Of a stretch of 64,000 nucleotides of DNA, positions 26,855 to 35,866 are shown piece after piece. The notes beneath the pieces were generated by a model, which saw only the letters and a program-made list of their open reading frames with translations, was not told where the DNA came from and did no database searches. The translations under genes and the position numbers were made by a program. Each line of letters opens with the position of its first letter. Positions within the stretch are counted from its first letter, which is position 1. The stretch comes from Pelagihabitans pacificus (GTDB lineage Bacteria; Bacteroidota; Bacteroidia; Flavobacteriales; Flavobacteriaceae), in NCBI RefSeq assembly GCF_009371985.2, contig NZ_VIKU02000001.1, forward strand, positions 992,001 to 1,056,000, in the 5' to 3' direction.

Positions 26855-27871
26855 GTGAGAATCCTCTATCTCCTTTTACTTAGTGCGACTCCCGTACTGG
26901 GACAATCGCAACCCGAAAACATTCCTAAAATTATCTTTGATACCGATATCGGCGGGGATATCGATGATCTGGGTGCCCTGTACGCCCTACACGTGTATGC
27001 AGATCAGGGTCAATGTACTATCGAAGCCATTATGTCTTCCTGGTCGATGCAGCATCATGTTACCGGTATCGATGCCGTGAATACCTATTTTGGAAGACCT
27101 GATATTCCAATCGGGGCTCACGAAGGTGAAGTGTTTGCCAAGGAGGAATATACCTGGTACCTTGGTGAAAATTATCAAAGCGATCAAACGCATGCCACCT
27201 CTATGAAGGCCACGGAACTGTATCGCCAACTGCTATCCCAAGCTGAAGACCACAGTACCACTATTGTGGTAACAGGGCGGATGAATAACCTTTACAAGCT
27301 GTTCAAGTCACAGCCGGACCGGTTTTCATCCTTAGACGGTGTGGAGCTCGTTTCCAAAAAGGTCGACCGCTTTTTTATCATGGGCGGCATCTACACCGAG
27401 GGATTGGAAAAGGAAGCCAATTTTAAACATGGTGGTCCAGGAGTGAGCAAATATGTTATCGAACACTGTCCGAGACCTATCATATTCAACGGCGGGGAAA
27501 TCGGTGGCTCCCAATTTGGGTACAGTACCGGAACCCGAATCAACGAATGGCCCGATGGGCACATCCTGAAAGCGGGTTATGGTTACTTCTTTCGCAATCC
27601 ACCAAAGTGGACAGGTCTAGCCTCCTCAGACACCATCGCTCCATGGTCTATCTGGGATATTATCACCGTACAAATGGCTGTCACAGGAGCAAAGGATTAT
27701 TTTGATGTGGTTTCGGAGGGATACAACCAGCTCGAAGAAGATGGGACCAACCGATGGCAATCCCAACCTGATAAGCAGCATTCGTACCTCGTAGCCAAAA
27801 TGGATCCAAAGATCTACGCCGATACCATTATTGAACCCTTGTTGATGACAGAGGCCCGGTCGCAGCAGTAA
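26855..27871 (+). CDS. Secreted nucleoside hydrolase-like protein
   Basis: A 338-residue protein of the inosine/uridine-preferring nucleoside hydrolase family. The calcium-binding motif appears as IIFDTDIGGDIDDLGALYAL (about residues 28-47), compared with DTDPGxDD in classical members. The chosen start is GTG at 26855 because it gives a signal peptide (VRILYLLLLSATPVLGQSQ); no suitable ATG is near. Extracytoplasmic members in Bacteroidetes often sit in glycan loci and may cleave N- or O-glycosides other than nucleosides. It is divergent from the LacI gene and followed by the KDG kinase after 254 bp. Substrate unknown. Confidence 0.75.
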   Translation: MRILYLLLLSATPVLGQSQPENIPKIIFDTDIGGDIDDLGALYALHVYADQGQCTIEAIMSSWSMQHHVTGIDAVNTYFGRPDIPIGAHEGEVFAKEEYTWYLGENYQSDQTHATSMKATELYRQLLSQAEDHSTTIVVTGRMNNLYKLFKSQPDRFSSLDGVELVSKKVDRFFIMGGIYTEGLEKEANFKHGGPGVSKYVIEHCPRPIIFNGGEIGGSQFGYSTGTRINEWPDGHILKAGYGYFFRNPPKWTGLASSDTIAPWSIWDIITVQMAVTGAKDYFDVVSEGYNQLEEDGTNRWQSQPDKQHSYLVAKMDPKIYADTIIEPLLMTEARSQQ

Positions 27872-28089
27872 TGGGATCAGTTACAGAGCGGGCCCAAGGA
27901 CCCACCCGCGTCGGATGAAACGGAGCAGCGTGAATGAATTGCTCGTATCTACTACGTCCGGACAGGTCAAATACAAAAGTAGCTCAGCTTCGTCCCGCGC
28001 AGGAGGCAAACGATGTCCGGCATTTCCCATAGGATGCGGTATTGTACGACTGAGCACCCAATATGAACGATTCTCATACCAAAAATTAG

Positions 28090-28097
28090 TAGCTTTG
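28090..28097 (+). promoter_or_regulatory. -7 box upstream of kdgK
   Basis: TAGCTTTG matches TAnnTTTG and lies 28 bp before the kdgK ATG. No clear -33 TTTG is found at normal spacing. Confidence 0.45.
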
Positions 28098-28125
28098 AAC
28101 TCGTCTAATATCTTGAATACCATTT

Positions 28126-29166
28126 ATGAAAAAAGTCGTTACGTTCGGTGAAATTATGCTACGCTTGTCCCCTCCCGGTTTTCTAAGGTTTTCACAAACC
28201 ACTAGTTTTGATGTTGTCTATGGAGGGGGGGAATCGAACGTAGCCGTTTCGTTGGCAAATTATGGGGTGCCGGTTGAGTTCGTGACACGCCTGCCCAAAA
28301 ATGATATTGGGGAATGTGCCTTGATGGAACTCCGAAAACGAAACGTAGGCACCCACCATATTATTTATGGGGGGAACCGTTTGGGCATCTACTTTTTGGA
28401 AACGGGAGCCGTGAGTCGCGGGAGTAAGGTAGTATATGATCGGGCACACTCTGCCATTGCCGAAATAAAAGAAGGGATGATTGACTGGGAAACGGTTTTT
28501 AAGGGGGTGGAGTGGTTTCATTGGACAGGCATCACACCCGCCATTTCCCAAGGAGCCGCCGATGCTTGTTTGGAGGCCGTGAAAGTCGCCAGCAATACGG
28601 GGGTTACCATTTCAACGGACCTTAACTACCGGGCTAAACTTTGGAATTACGATGGTGATCGGGAAGCCATCATGACCGAACTCACTTCCTATTGCGATAT
28701 TATCCTGGGCAATGAAGAGGATGCGGAAAAGCATTTTGGCATCAAGCCTGAGGGGTTGGACATTACCACCCAAGGCGAACACGTAAAGGCCGAAGCCTTT
28801 TTATCGGTATGCCAACAAATGATGAAGAAGTTTCCGCGTGCCAAAAAAGTGATCACCACCTTAAGGGGATCTATCTCGGCGTCCCATAACACTTGGGCAG
28901 GCGTCTTGTACGACGGTAAAACGATGTATGAATCACCCCAATATCAGATTACCGATATTGTAGATCGCGTGGGGGGCGGTGATTCCTTTATGGGCGGATT
29001 GATATACGGGCTCCTTCAATATCCCGATGATGATCAAAATGCCCTGAACTTTGCAGTAGCCGCTTCCTGTTTAAAACACACCATAAAGGGCGATGCCAAT
29101 CTGGTAACCGTCTCGGAAGTAGAAAAATTAATGGGCGGCGATGCCTCGGGTAGGGTAGCTCGATAA
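28126..29166 (+). CDS. kdgK: 2-dehydro-3-deoxygluconokinase
   Basis: A 346-residue PfkB/ribokinase-family kinase starting MKKVVTFGEIMLRLSPPGFL, the usual KdgK opening. It has the GGGESNVAVSLANYG sugar-binding glycine pair (about residues 33-47), GTHHIIYGGNRLGIYFLETG, and the C-terminal DRVGGGDSFMGGLIYGLL signature (about residues 284-301) with catalytic Asp. It phosphorylates 2-keto-3-deoxygluconate to KDPG. The next gene 100 bp downstream is KDPG aldolase, then UxaC, so this is the lower part of uronate catabolism. Confidence 0.93.
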   Translation: MKKVVTFGEIMLRLSPPGFLRFSQTTSFDVVYGGGESNVAVSLANYGVPVEFVTRLPKNDIGECALMELRKRNVGTHHIIYGGNRLGIYFLETGAVSRGSKVVYDRAHSAIAEIKEGMIDWETVFKGVEWFHWTGITPAISQGAADACLEAVKVASNTGVTISTDLNYRAKLWNYDGDREAIMTELTSYCDIILGNEEDAEKHFGIKPEGLDITTQGEHVKAEAFLSVCQQMMKKFPRAKKVITTLRGSISASHNTWAGVLYDGKTMYESPQYQITDIVDRVGGGDSFMGGLIYGLLQYPDDDQNALNFAVAASCLKHTIKGDANLVTVSEVEKLMGGDASGRVAR

Positions 29167-29211
29167 GCTCGTAAACATACTCCATGGAAGATTCCATACA
29201 TTTGGGGATTA

Positions 29212-29225
29212 TGTAAACGCTTTTA
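29212..29225. promoter_or_regulatory. Weak LacI/catabolite-type operator candidate
   Basis: TGTAAACGCTTTTA in the 100-bp gap between kdgK and the aldolase has the CG-centred AAACG core of LacI-family sites but is only partly symmetric. It might allow internal regulation; evidence is thin. Confidence 0.2.
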
Positions 29226-29266
29226 GTAGGTTCCTGCCTTGGCGGGTTGAACATAAACCAATTTAG

Positions 29267-29935
29267 ATGGCACAATATTCAAGAATTGAAGTCGCAACGG
29301 TCATGAGGGAAACCGGGATGGTTCCCTTATTCTACCATCCAGACATCGATCTGGGAAAAAAAGTATTGAACGCCTGTTATCAAGGAGGTGCCCGCTTATT
29401 GGAATTTACCGCCAGAGGCGATTTTGCCTTTGAGGCTTTTTCCGAATTGAATAAATACGCGATCAATGAGCTCCCTGGAATGATTTTGGGCGTGGGTTCG
29501 ATTACCGATGCCGCCGCTGCCAGTCTTTTTCTACAAATGGGCGCCAATTTTGTGGTGACCCCCTCGCTTCGGGAAGATATTGCCATTGTTTGCAACCGCA
29601 GAAAGGTACTTTGGTCCCCAGGCTGTGGTTCGCTGACGGAAATCAATAGGGCCGAGGAACTCGGCTGTGAAATCATCAAACTTTTTCCGGGTGCTACCTA
29701 CGGACCGGGATTTGTAAAAGCCATCCGTGGACCCCAACCGTGGACCAGTATCATGCCAACCGGTGGTGTAAGCACCGAAGAGGCGAATCTTCGGGCTTGG
29801 TTCGATGCCGGGGTTACCTGTGTGGGCATGGGTTCCAAACTGATCAGCAAGGAGTTGTTGGCCCAGCAAGATTTTGACAAGTTGGAGCAACTGGTACGCG
29901 ACACCTTGGCCTTGATACAAACGTTACGCTCGTAA
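29267..29935 (+). CDS. eda: KDPG/KHG aldolase
   Basis: A 222-residue class I aldolase. It has GARLLEFTARGDFAFEAF with the E-x-T-x-R motif (about residues 37-54), VTPSLREDIAIVCNRRKV with the catalytic loop, ELGCEIIKLFPGATYGP with the Schiff-base Lys (about residue 140), and IMPTGGVSTEEANLRAWFDAG for phosphate binding. It splits KDPG to pyruvate and glyceraldehyde-3-phosphate. It is 10 bp upstream of uxaC and forms an operon with it and probably kdgK. Confidence 0.93.
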   Translation: MAQYSRIEVATVMRETGMVPLFYHPDIDLGKKVLNACYQGGARLLEFTARGDFAFEAFSELNKYAINELPGMILGVGSITDAAAASLFLQMGANFVVTPSLREDIAIVCNRRKVLWSPGCGSLTEINRAEELGCEIIKLFPGATYGPGFVKAIRGPQPWTSIMPTGGVSTEEANLRAWFDAGVTCVGMGSKLISKELLAQQDFDKLEQLVRDTLALIQTLRS

Positions 29936-29945
29936 AAGAATAGGG

Positions 29946-31346
29946 ATGAAGACTTTTATCACGGACGATTTTTTATTGCAAAACGCGTTTGCGAAACGGC
30001 TGTACCACGACCATGCCAAAGACCTGCCCATCATCGATTACCACAACCACTTGCCCCCGGCCGAGATTGCACAAAATCGGGTCTTTGAAAATATCAGCCA
30101 GGTCTGGTTGGCGGGCGACCATTACAAATGGCGGGCCATGCGGGCCCTGGGCATTGATGAACACTATATTACGGGTGCCGCGACGGACAAGGAAAAGTTT
30201 TTAAAATGGGCCGAAACGGTGCCTTACACCGTTCGCAACCCGCTCTACCATTGGACCCATCTGGAGCTGCATCGGTATTTTGGCATTGACAGCCTATTAT
30301 CGGCGACCAATGCCGAGGCGGTATATGAAACCACCTCCAACCGACTGCAGGAGGCCTCGCACCACACCGTGGGGCTGTTGCACCAGCATAAAGTGGAATA
30401 CCTCTGTACCACCGATGACCCGACCGATAGCTTGGAACACCATACACGTATTCGGACACAAAAAGGCACTCCCAAGGTCTACCCCACCTTTCGTCCCGAT
30501 AAGGCTTTTGCGGTAGAGGATGCGACTGCCTACAAGGCCTACCTTCAAAAGCTGGAAACCGCGGTAAACAGTACTATTGCCACCTACGCCGATTTGTTGC
30601 AGGCACTGGAAAACCGCATCGACTATTTCCACGAACAGGGCGGCCGACTGGCCGACCATGGCCTGGAACAGCTTTATTATTTTGACGAAAAACGGTACGA
30701 TTGCGAAAAGCTGTTCCAACAGGTGCAAGAAGGCCGGGAATTGACGCCCGATGAGGTAGCCTACTTTAAGGCCAACACCCTTGTTTTTCTCTGTCGTGCC
30801 TACCATGCAAAGGGGTGGACACAACAGTTTCACCTCGGGGCACTTCGAAATAACAACAAACGCCTATTGGGCATTTTGGGGCCGGACACCGGTTTTGACT
30901 CCATGGGCGATTTTTCACAGGCCAAGGCGCTGAGCCGTTTTCTAAACGACCTCGACAGCACCAACCAACTGGCGAAGACCGTACTCTATAATTTGAATCC
31001 GGCTGACGATGAGGTCTTTGCGACCATGGCCGGCAACTTCAACGACGGCAGCATCAAGGGAAAGGTGCAATACGGATCTGCTTGGTGGTTTTTAGATCAA
31101 AAAGACGGCATGGAAAAGCAATTGAACACCCTTTCCAATATGGGATTGCTTAGTTGTTTTGTGGGCATGCTCACCGACTCCCGTAGTTTTCTTTCCTTCC
31201 CCCGACACGAGTACTTTCGGCGGATTCTTTGCAACCTTATCGGCACTGATGTGGAAAACGGGGAACTCCCGGCAGATGAAAAATGGTTGGGGAAAATCGT
31301 TGGGGATATCTGTTACCACAATGCGAAGGGGTATTTTGGATTATAG
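29946..31346 (+). CDS. uxaC: Glucuronate (uronate) isomerase
   Basis: A 466-residue UxaC, the normal length. The N-terminal metal-binding motif is PIIDYHNHLPPAEIAQN (about residues 28-44), then VEYLCTTDDPTDSLEHH (about 156-172), and C-terminal LGALRNNN and GMLTDSRSFLSFPRHEYFRRILC. It converts D-glucuronate to D-fructuronate or D-galacturonate to D-tagaturonate. The downstream mannonate dehydratase is in the minus-strand operon at 38753; a UxuB-type reductase is not seen between. The codon choice here is richer in GC than in the next plus-strand gene. Confidence 0.95.
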   Translation: MKTFITDDFLLQNAFAKRLYHDHAKDLPIIDYHNHLPPAEIAQNRVFENISQVWLAGDHYKWRAMRALGIDEHYITGAATDKEKFLKWAETVPYTVRNPLYHWTHLELHRYFGIDSLLSATNAEAVYETTSNRLQEASHHTVGLLHQHKVEYLCTTDDPTDSLEHHTRIRTQKGTPKVYPTFRPDKAFAVEDATAYKAYLQKLETAVNSTIATYADLLQALENRIDYFHEQGGRLADHGLEQLYYFDEKRYDCEKLFQQVQEGRELTPDEVAYFKANTLVFLCRAYHAKGWTQQFHLGALRNNNKRLLGILGPDTGFDSMGDFSQAKALSRFLNDLDSTNQLAKTVLYNLNPADDEVFATMAGNFNDGSIKGKVQYGSAWWFLDQKDGMEKQLNTLSNMGLLSCFVGMLTDSRSFLSFPRHEYFRRILCNLIGTDVENGELPADEKWLGKIVGDICYHNAKGYFGL

Positions 31347-31946
31347 TACCCACCGCCGTAATGACCCAATTAAACGTGTTTCGTAGGGCAAAGCCATACA
31401 CTATGTCTGTTCGGTCTATTTTGAGCTGGGCATTAGTCATGTCTTCCTTCTAAAAGAGACGGGCATCTTGTATAACGAAGCAGGTATTTTATATATCAGT
31501 CGCTATGGGAACACAAACAATGATATATAAAATGCATGACTAAGAATTTTTTCGTATGCCCCTATTTGTAGGAGATACGAAATAAATACTATCTTGGCAA
31601 GTACCATCACAAATACAGACTTATTTACGTGATGGTGTTGCAGTCGCAGTAGGCGCTAGGTCTACCGGCCGACAACGCCGCGACGGCCTGGGTGCCTTCC
31701 TCTCCCTCTGCTCGTCGGAGGCAAGAACACATCAGGACCCTACCTGCCCGACCGGCAGGCGGGTATGCAATTTATTCATGTCATATTATTTTTTTAAAGG
31801 AATTCATGTGTTCGCTACGCTCGGATGGACCGCACGATTTTATTCCCAATACCGCTGAAAACCCTATCGGGATTTTCGCTATCTTTCCATAAACATCGCG
31901 CGGAGTGCACATAGTGCTGCATTGGCATAGATTTAGATTGGAAACT
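31347..31946. other. 600-bp non-coding stretch with inverted repeats
   Basis: No convincing gene is seen. The stretch holds a perfect 13-bp inverted repeat (31486-31498/31521-31533), an 8-bp one (31605-31612/31629-31636), and a GC-rich patch at 31642-31770. That patch includes CCTGCC/GGCAGG around 31743-31757, a hairpin of the kind often found as a dispersed intergenic repeat in marine flavobacteria (from general memory). The composition is patchy, as in a scar of past rearrangement. Confidence 0.45.
31486..31533. repeat. 13-bp perfect inverted repeat
   Basis: ATTTTATATATCA (31486-31498) and TGATATATAAAAT (31521-31533) with a 22-nt spacer. All-AT arms without a T-run afterwards; could be a binding site, cruciform or terminator of the uxaC operon (140 bp after its stop). 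Confidence 0.45.
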
Positions 31947-33026
31947 ATGAAAATCAAATTATTGGTACCTGTTCTGTTCTTTGCATTTATTTCATGCTCG
32001 AACGATGAACGAAAAACGATCGTAACCATATCCGGGAATCAGTTTTTAATTAATGGAGAGCTCACCTATAAAGAAAGATATTGGAAGGGCAATAAGATTG
32101 AAGGTCTTCTTTTCAATTCCAGAATGGTTCAAGGAATCTTTGATGATTTAAATCCCGATACGCGGGCTCAATTTGCCTACCCCGACACCAAACTTTGGGA
32201 TGCGGACAGAAATACGAATGAATTTGTTTCCAATATGGAAGAATGGCATAAGCATGGCCTACTTTCTTTTACCCTTAATCTTCAAGGAGGGAGTCCCTTG
32301 GGATATGGAAATAAAGATTGGATCAACTCGGCTTTTGATGAGAAAGGTGAATTGAGGTCGGATTATATGGGGAGACTCGAACGTATACTGGACAAAGCTG
32401 ACGAGCTGCAAATGGTTGTAATTCTAGGATATTTTTATTTTGGTCAGGATCAGCATTTAGAAAATGAGCAGGCAGTAATCAATTCAACGGACAATATTAC
32501 CAATTGGATACTAAACAAAGGGTACAAGAACATCTTGATTGAGATAAACAATGAATGCAATGTTAAGTATGATCATGAAATACTACAACCCAAACGAGTT
32601 CATGAGCTGATCAGAAGAGTTCAGCATACAAAAAAGGACGGATACAATCTGCTTGTTAGTACCAGTTATGGGGGTGGTTATGTTCCTGAACCATCTGTTG
32701 TAACCGCCGCAGATTTTATTTTACTACACGGTAATGACGTGGATGAGCCGTCACAAATTACCGGATTAATCGAAGCCACCAGGAATGTTGTTGGGTACAC
32801 GGCAAAACCTCTAGTTTTTAATGAAGACGATCACTACGGTTTCGAGTCCGACTCGTGCAATTTTGTCACTGCAGTTAAAGCATATGCATCCTGGGGTCTC
32901 TTTGACTATAGAATGAAAGATGAAGGATTTGAATCTGGCTTCCAAAGTGTTCCCGTTGATTGGGGTATTAATTCAGAAAGGAAAAGAGCCTTTTTTAAGA
33001 AGCTGAGGGAAATAACTATTAAATAA
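31947..33026 (+). CDS. AT-rich lipoprotein, putative clan GH-A-type hydrolase
   Basis: A 359-residue predicted lipoprotein; ATG at 31947 gives MKIKLLVPVLFFAFISCSND with a lipobox Cys 17. The body looks like a TIM barrel: MVVILGYFYFGQDQ, then ILIEINNECNVKYDH (about residues 190-204) with an N-E motif in the place of the clan-A acid/base, and PLVFNEDDHYGFESD (about 292-306) with a Glu in the place of the nucleophile. I do not recognise a defined GH family. The gene is clearly richer in A and T than its neighbours, is alone between two uronate operons and is preceded by the repeat-rich gap, all hinting at recent acquisition. Confidence 0.6.
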   Translation: MKIKLLVPVLFFAFISCSNDERKTIVTISGNQFLINGELTYKERYWKGNKIEGLLFNSRMVQGIFDDLNPDTRAQFAYPDTKLWDADRNTNEFVSNMEEWHKHGLLSFTLNLQGGSPLGYGNKDWINSAFDEKGELRSDYMGRLERILDKADELQMVVILGYFYFGQDQHLENEQAVINSTDNITNWILNKGYKNILIEINNECNVKYDHEILQPKRVHELIRRVQHTKKDGYNLLVSTSYGGGYVPEPSVVTAADFILLHGNDVDEPSQITGLIEATRNVVGYTAKPLVFNEDDHYGFESDSCNFVTAVKAYASWGLFDYRMKDEGFESGFQSVPVDWGINSERKRAFFKKLREITIK

Positions 33027-33084
33027 AAACATTTGCTGTAAGCTTCTCTATTTTCCTACGGTCTAAAATTCAAATCTCAATCCA

Positions 33085-34380
33085 TCAAAACCCAAACTGC
33101 CGGGGCAGCCACAGGCTTAGTTCGGGGAAATAGGTGACCAAAAAGAGTGCGAAGATCATCGCTATAAAGAGCGGGAGCAAAGGCCGCACCACCTTTTCAA
33201 TGGTGGTTTTGGCAATCCCCACCCCAACGAACAAGACCGAACCTACGGGCGGTGTACACAGGCCGATACACAAATTGAGTACCATAATGATTCCGAAGTG
33301 TACGGGATCTAGGCCGAGCTTGGTAACCACCGGGAGAAAAATCGGGGTGAAGATAAGCACGGCCGGGGTCATGTCCATAAAAACCCCTACAAACAGCAGG
33401 AGCAAATTGATTATCAAAAGGATGATGATGGGATTATCGCTCAGGGCCAATAAGCCTGTACTGATTTCCTGTGGAATGTTTTCGTAACTCATGGCCCATG
33501 ACATGCTCATGGATGCCCCTATCAAAAGCATCACAATGGCCGTAGTGGCCGTGGAATCCAACAAAATTTGAGGTAGCTTTGGGAAAGAAATTTCCCGGTA
33601 AAAAAGCCCCAGTAACAAACTGTAGAGTACTGCAATGGCGGAAGCCTCGGTAGCCGTGAAGATTCCTGTTACTATGCCGCCGATAACAACGACCAGCATG
33701 AACAAACTGGGTAGGGCATCGATAAAGGTTTTAAAAATTTCCTTTAAGCTACTTCGTTTCCCGACCTTGTACCCCTTTTTCTTGGCCCATATGGAGGCAA
33801 CGATCATAAGGAACAAACCGGTAAGGATTCCTGGAATATATCCCGCCAAAAACAAGGCCGCGATTGAGGCGCCACCACTGGCGAGGGAATATACGATCAA
33901 CACGTTGCTGGGCGGAATTACCAATCCGGTAGTCGCCGCAGTGATGTTCACCGCCGCCCCAAATTGTTTGGAATACCCTTCTTTCTCCATTTCAGGACCT
34001 AAAATACTACCCATGGCCGAAGCGGCCGCCATTGCTGATCCTGCGATCGCTCCCATCAACATGGCCGAGATAATATTTATCAAGGCCAAACCACCCGGCA
34101 AGGCACCCACCAAGGTTTTCGCAAAGGCAATCAACCGGTGGGCGATACCTCCCTTATTCATCAACTCGCCAGAGAGTATAAAGAGCGGGATTGCCAAGAG
34201 GGCAAAACTATCGAGCCCGGTTCCCATTCGTTGTGAGACAGTGGTAGCGGCCGGTACAAAAGGTATGCTTACCATTAAAGTCAACAACGAGGAAATAGCG
34301 ATGCTCCATGCCACCGGCGTTCCTATGGCCAACAAGCAGACAAAACTTAACACTAAAACGAGTATTGGTATATATTCCAT
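33085..34380 (-). CDS. dctM: TRAP transporter large permease
   Basis: A 431-residue integral membrane protein of the DctM/SiaM type, with about 12 hydrophobic segments. Recognisable motifs are SFALLAIPLFILSGELMNKGG (opening given as its first 20) and SGSAMAAASAMGSILGPEM, and NLCIGLCTPPVGSVLFVGVG near the C-terminus. It moves a carboxylated solute with Na+ together with the small permease and binding protein just upstream (gap 4 bp to dctQ). The operon context (UxuA, KduI, KduD-like) indicates a uronate or unsaturated uronate as cargo. Confidence 0.92.
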   Translation of the reverse strand: MEYIPILVLVLSFVCLLAIGTPVAWSIAISSLLTLMVSIPFVPAATTVSQRMGTGLDSFALLAIPLFILSGELMNKGGIAHRLIAFAKTLVGALPGGLALINIISAMLMGAIAGSAMAAASAMGSILGPEMEKEGYSKQFGAAVNITAATTGLVIPPSNVLIVYSLASGGASIAALFLAGYIPGILTGLFLMIVASIWAKKKGYKVGKRSSLKEIFKTFIDALPSLFMLVVVIGGIVTGIFTATEASAIAVLYSLLLGLFYREISFPKLPQILLDSTATTAIVMLLIGASMSMSWAMSYENIPQEISTGLLALSDNPIIILLIINLLLLFVGVFMDMTPAVLIFTPIFLPVVTKLGLDPVHFGIIMVLNLCIGLCTPPVGSVLFVGVGIAKTTIEKVVRPLLPLFIAMIFALFLVTYFPELSLWLPRQFGF

Positions 34381-34384
34381 GGGG

Positions 34385-34843
34385 TCAGCTTTCTAAGATG
34401 TCCGATAATTTATAATAGATGATAAGAATACCGCTAATCGGAATGACCACATACACCAAAGACAAAGGAACTTGCAGTGCCGGGGAGTTTTGATCCAATA
34501 CATGGGTGATATATACCAATCGTGACCCTCCGATGACCATGGCACCTAGGCAAAATAGGATAATCAATACCCGTACGATTAGCTTGAGTCGTTTCTGGGT
34601 TTTCCCATTCAGGCGGGAAGGGAGCACATCAATCGCTACATGCATGTTGCGACCCGATACGTAGGCGGCACCCAAAATACCGATCCATATCATAAGGTAG
34701 CGGGCGAGTTCATCGGTAAACGAACTGGGAGCGCCCAATAGATAACGACTGGCAACTTGCCACAATACATTGATGACCATAACGGACATGATGATGATCA
34801 AAAAATTGGCGAGTAGCTTATCGATTGTTTGGCGTAGTTGCAT
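34385..34843 (-). CDS. dctQ: TRAP transporter small permease
   Basis: A 152-residue protein with four hydrophobic segments, the normal size for DctQ. It has WQVASRYLLGAPSSFTDELARYLMIWIG, a family hallmark (first residues WQVASRYLLG, then DELARYLMIW, about residues 29-52). It pairs with the large permease in the membrane. Spacing is 21 bp from the binding protein and 4 bp to dctM, so all three are co-transcribed. Confidence 0.9.
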   Translation of the reverse strand: MQLRQTIDKLLANFLIIIMSVMVINVLWQVASRYLLGAPSSFTDELARYLMIWIGILGAAYVSGRNMHVAIDVLPSRLNGKTQKRLKLIVRVLIILFCLGAMVIGGSRLVYITHVLDQNSPALQVPLSLVYVVIPISGILIIYYKLSDILES

Positions 34844-34864
34844 GGCTTGGTTACTTAAGTGGTA

Positions 34865-35842
34865 TTATTTGGTGGCTTGTATTTCCCGTATCAACTGGTA
34901 CAGTTCCTTGTCTTCCTTGTATTTTTCGAACGAATCCTTGATTTTCTCGGAAAATAGGCTTTTGTTAGGGCGTATGACTTCTACCCCCGCTTTTTTAACA
35001 GCTTCCAAGGCCTCATTTTCTGCCTCGAGCCACAATTTACGCTGGTAAACGACGGAGGTTTGGACCGCTTGCGTTAGCCAGCCCTGTTCCTCTTCCGTGA
35101 GCGTATCCCATAAATGCGTGCCGGCCAAGAGCACATCGGGGATTACCGAGTGTTCGTCCAAGGAGTAATATTTACAAACCTCATAATGTCGTGATAGATA
35201 AAAACTGGGAGGATTGTTCTCTGCCCCGTCAACGACCCCTTGTTGCAAAGCGGTGTACAACTCGCCCCATGAAATAGGGGTTGGGGAACCTCCCAGACCG
35301 CTCACCATATCCATCGCGGTCACACTTTCCATCACCCTTATTTTTTGGCCTTTTAAGTCAGCGGGGCTATTTACAGGTTTGTCTTTCGTATAAAAGCTGC
35401 GGCTTCCGGCATCGTAATAGCCCAAGCCCTTCAACCAATATTTCGTGCCCTCGTCAAGCAATTCCTGTCCGATAGGCCCGTCCAACACACGAAAGGAGTG
35501 TTCTCTATCTCGAAATAAATAAGGAAGGCCCAGCACCTTCATTTTTGGAGCAAAATTTTCAAGCACCCCCACGGAGACCTTGGTCATATCCAAACTTCCA
35601 ATCTGCAATAATTCCAGACATTGACGTTCGGTACCCAATTGCTGACTGGGATAAATCTCTAGTAGTAGTTTTCCGTTGGAAAGTGTTTCCAAATCCTCCC
35701 CCATTCTCACCATGGCCTTATGGACCGGATGGCTTACATCGAGCCCATGTCCCAATCGCAGGGTTTTTGCACCGTCGGTCCGGGAACACGAATTAACAAT
35801 ACCCATTAGAACGATAAACAGTATAAAATTTCTAACCCTCAT
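34865..35842 (-). CDS. dctP: TRAP transporter substrate-binding lipoprotein
   Basis: A 325-residue DctP-type binding protein. The signal MRVRNFILFIVLMGIVNSC ends in a lipobox Cys 19, so it is membrane-tethered. It has LGHGLDVSHPVHKAMVRMGE, SFYTKDKPVNSPADLKGQKIRV (first part about residue 147), the carboxylate-binding Arg in IRVMES, and VDGAENNPPSFY (about 206-217). DctP proteins of this subgroup bind sugar acids. The position between DUF4861 and the permeases in a KduI/UxuA operon supports a uronate ligand. Confidence 0.9.
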   Translation of the reverse strand: MRVRNFILFIVLMGIVNSCSRTDGAKTLRLGHGLDVSHPVHKAMVRMGEDLETLSNGKLLLEIYPSQQLGTERQCLELLQIGSLDMTKVSVGVLENFAPKMKVLGLPYLFRDREHSFRVLDGPIGQELLDEGTKYWLKGLGYYDAGSRSFYTKDKPVNSPADLKGQKIRVMESVTAMDMVSGLGGSPTPISWGELYTALQQGVVDGAENNPPSFYLSRHYEVCKYYSLDEHSVIPDVLLAGTHLWDTLTEEEQGWLTQAVQTSVVYQRKLWLEAENEALEAVKKAGVEVIRPNKSLFSEKIKDSFEKYKEDKELYQLIREIQATK

Positions 35843-35866
35843 AACTGATCGTTTGGTTATACATCA

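Noticed and set aside
27915-28151. 78-residue plus-strand frame upstream of kdgK
   Set aside because: It overlaps the kdgK promoter box and start; no domain or start signal.
31366-31382. AATTAAACGTGTTTCG as a LacI operator after uxaC
   Set aside because: The half-sites are out of register by one base and there is no promoter or gene start next to it.
33635-34396. 253-residue open frame on the plus strand
   Set aside because: Antisense to dctM; its composition is the usual mirror of a hydrophobic membrane gene and it has no start context or family match.
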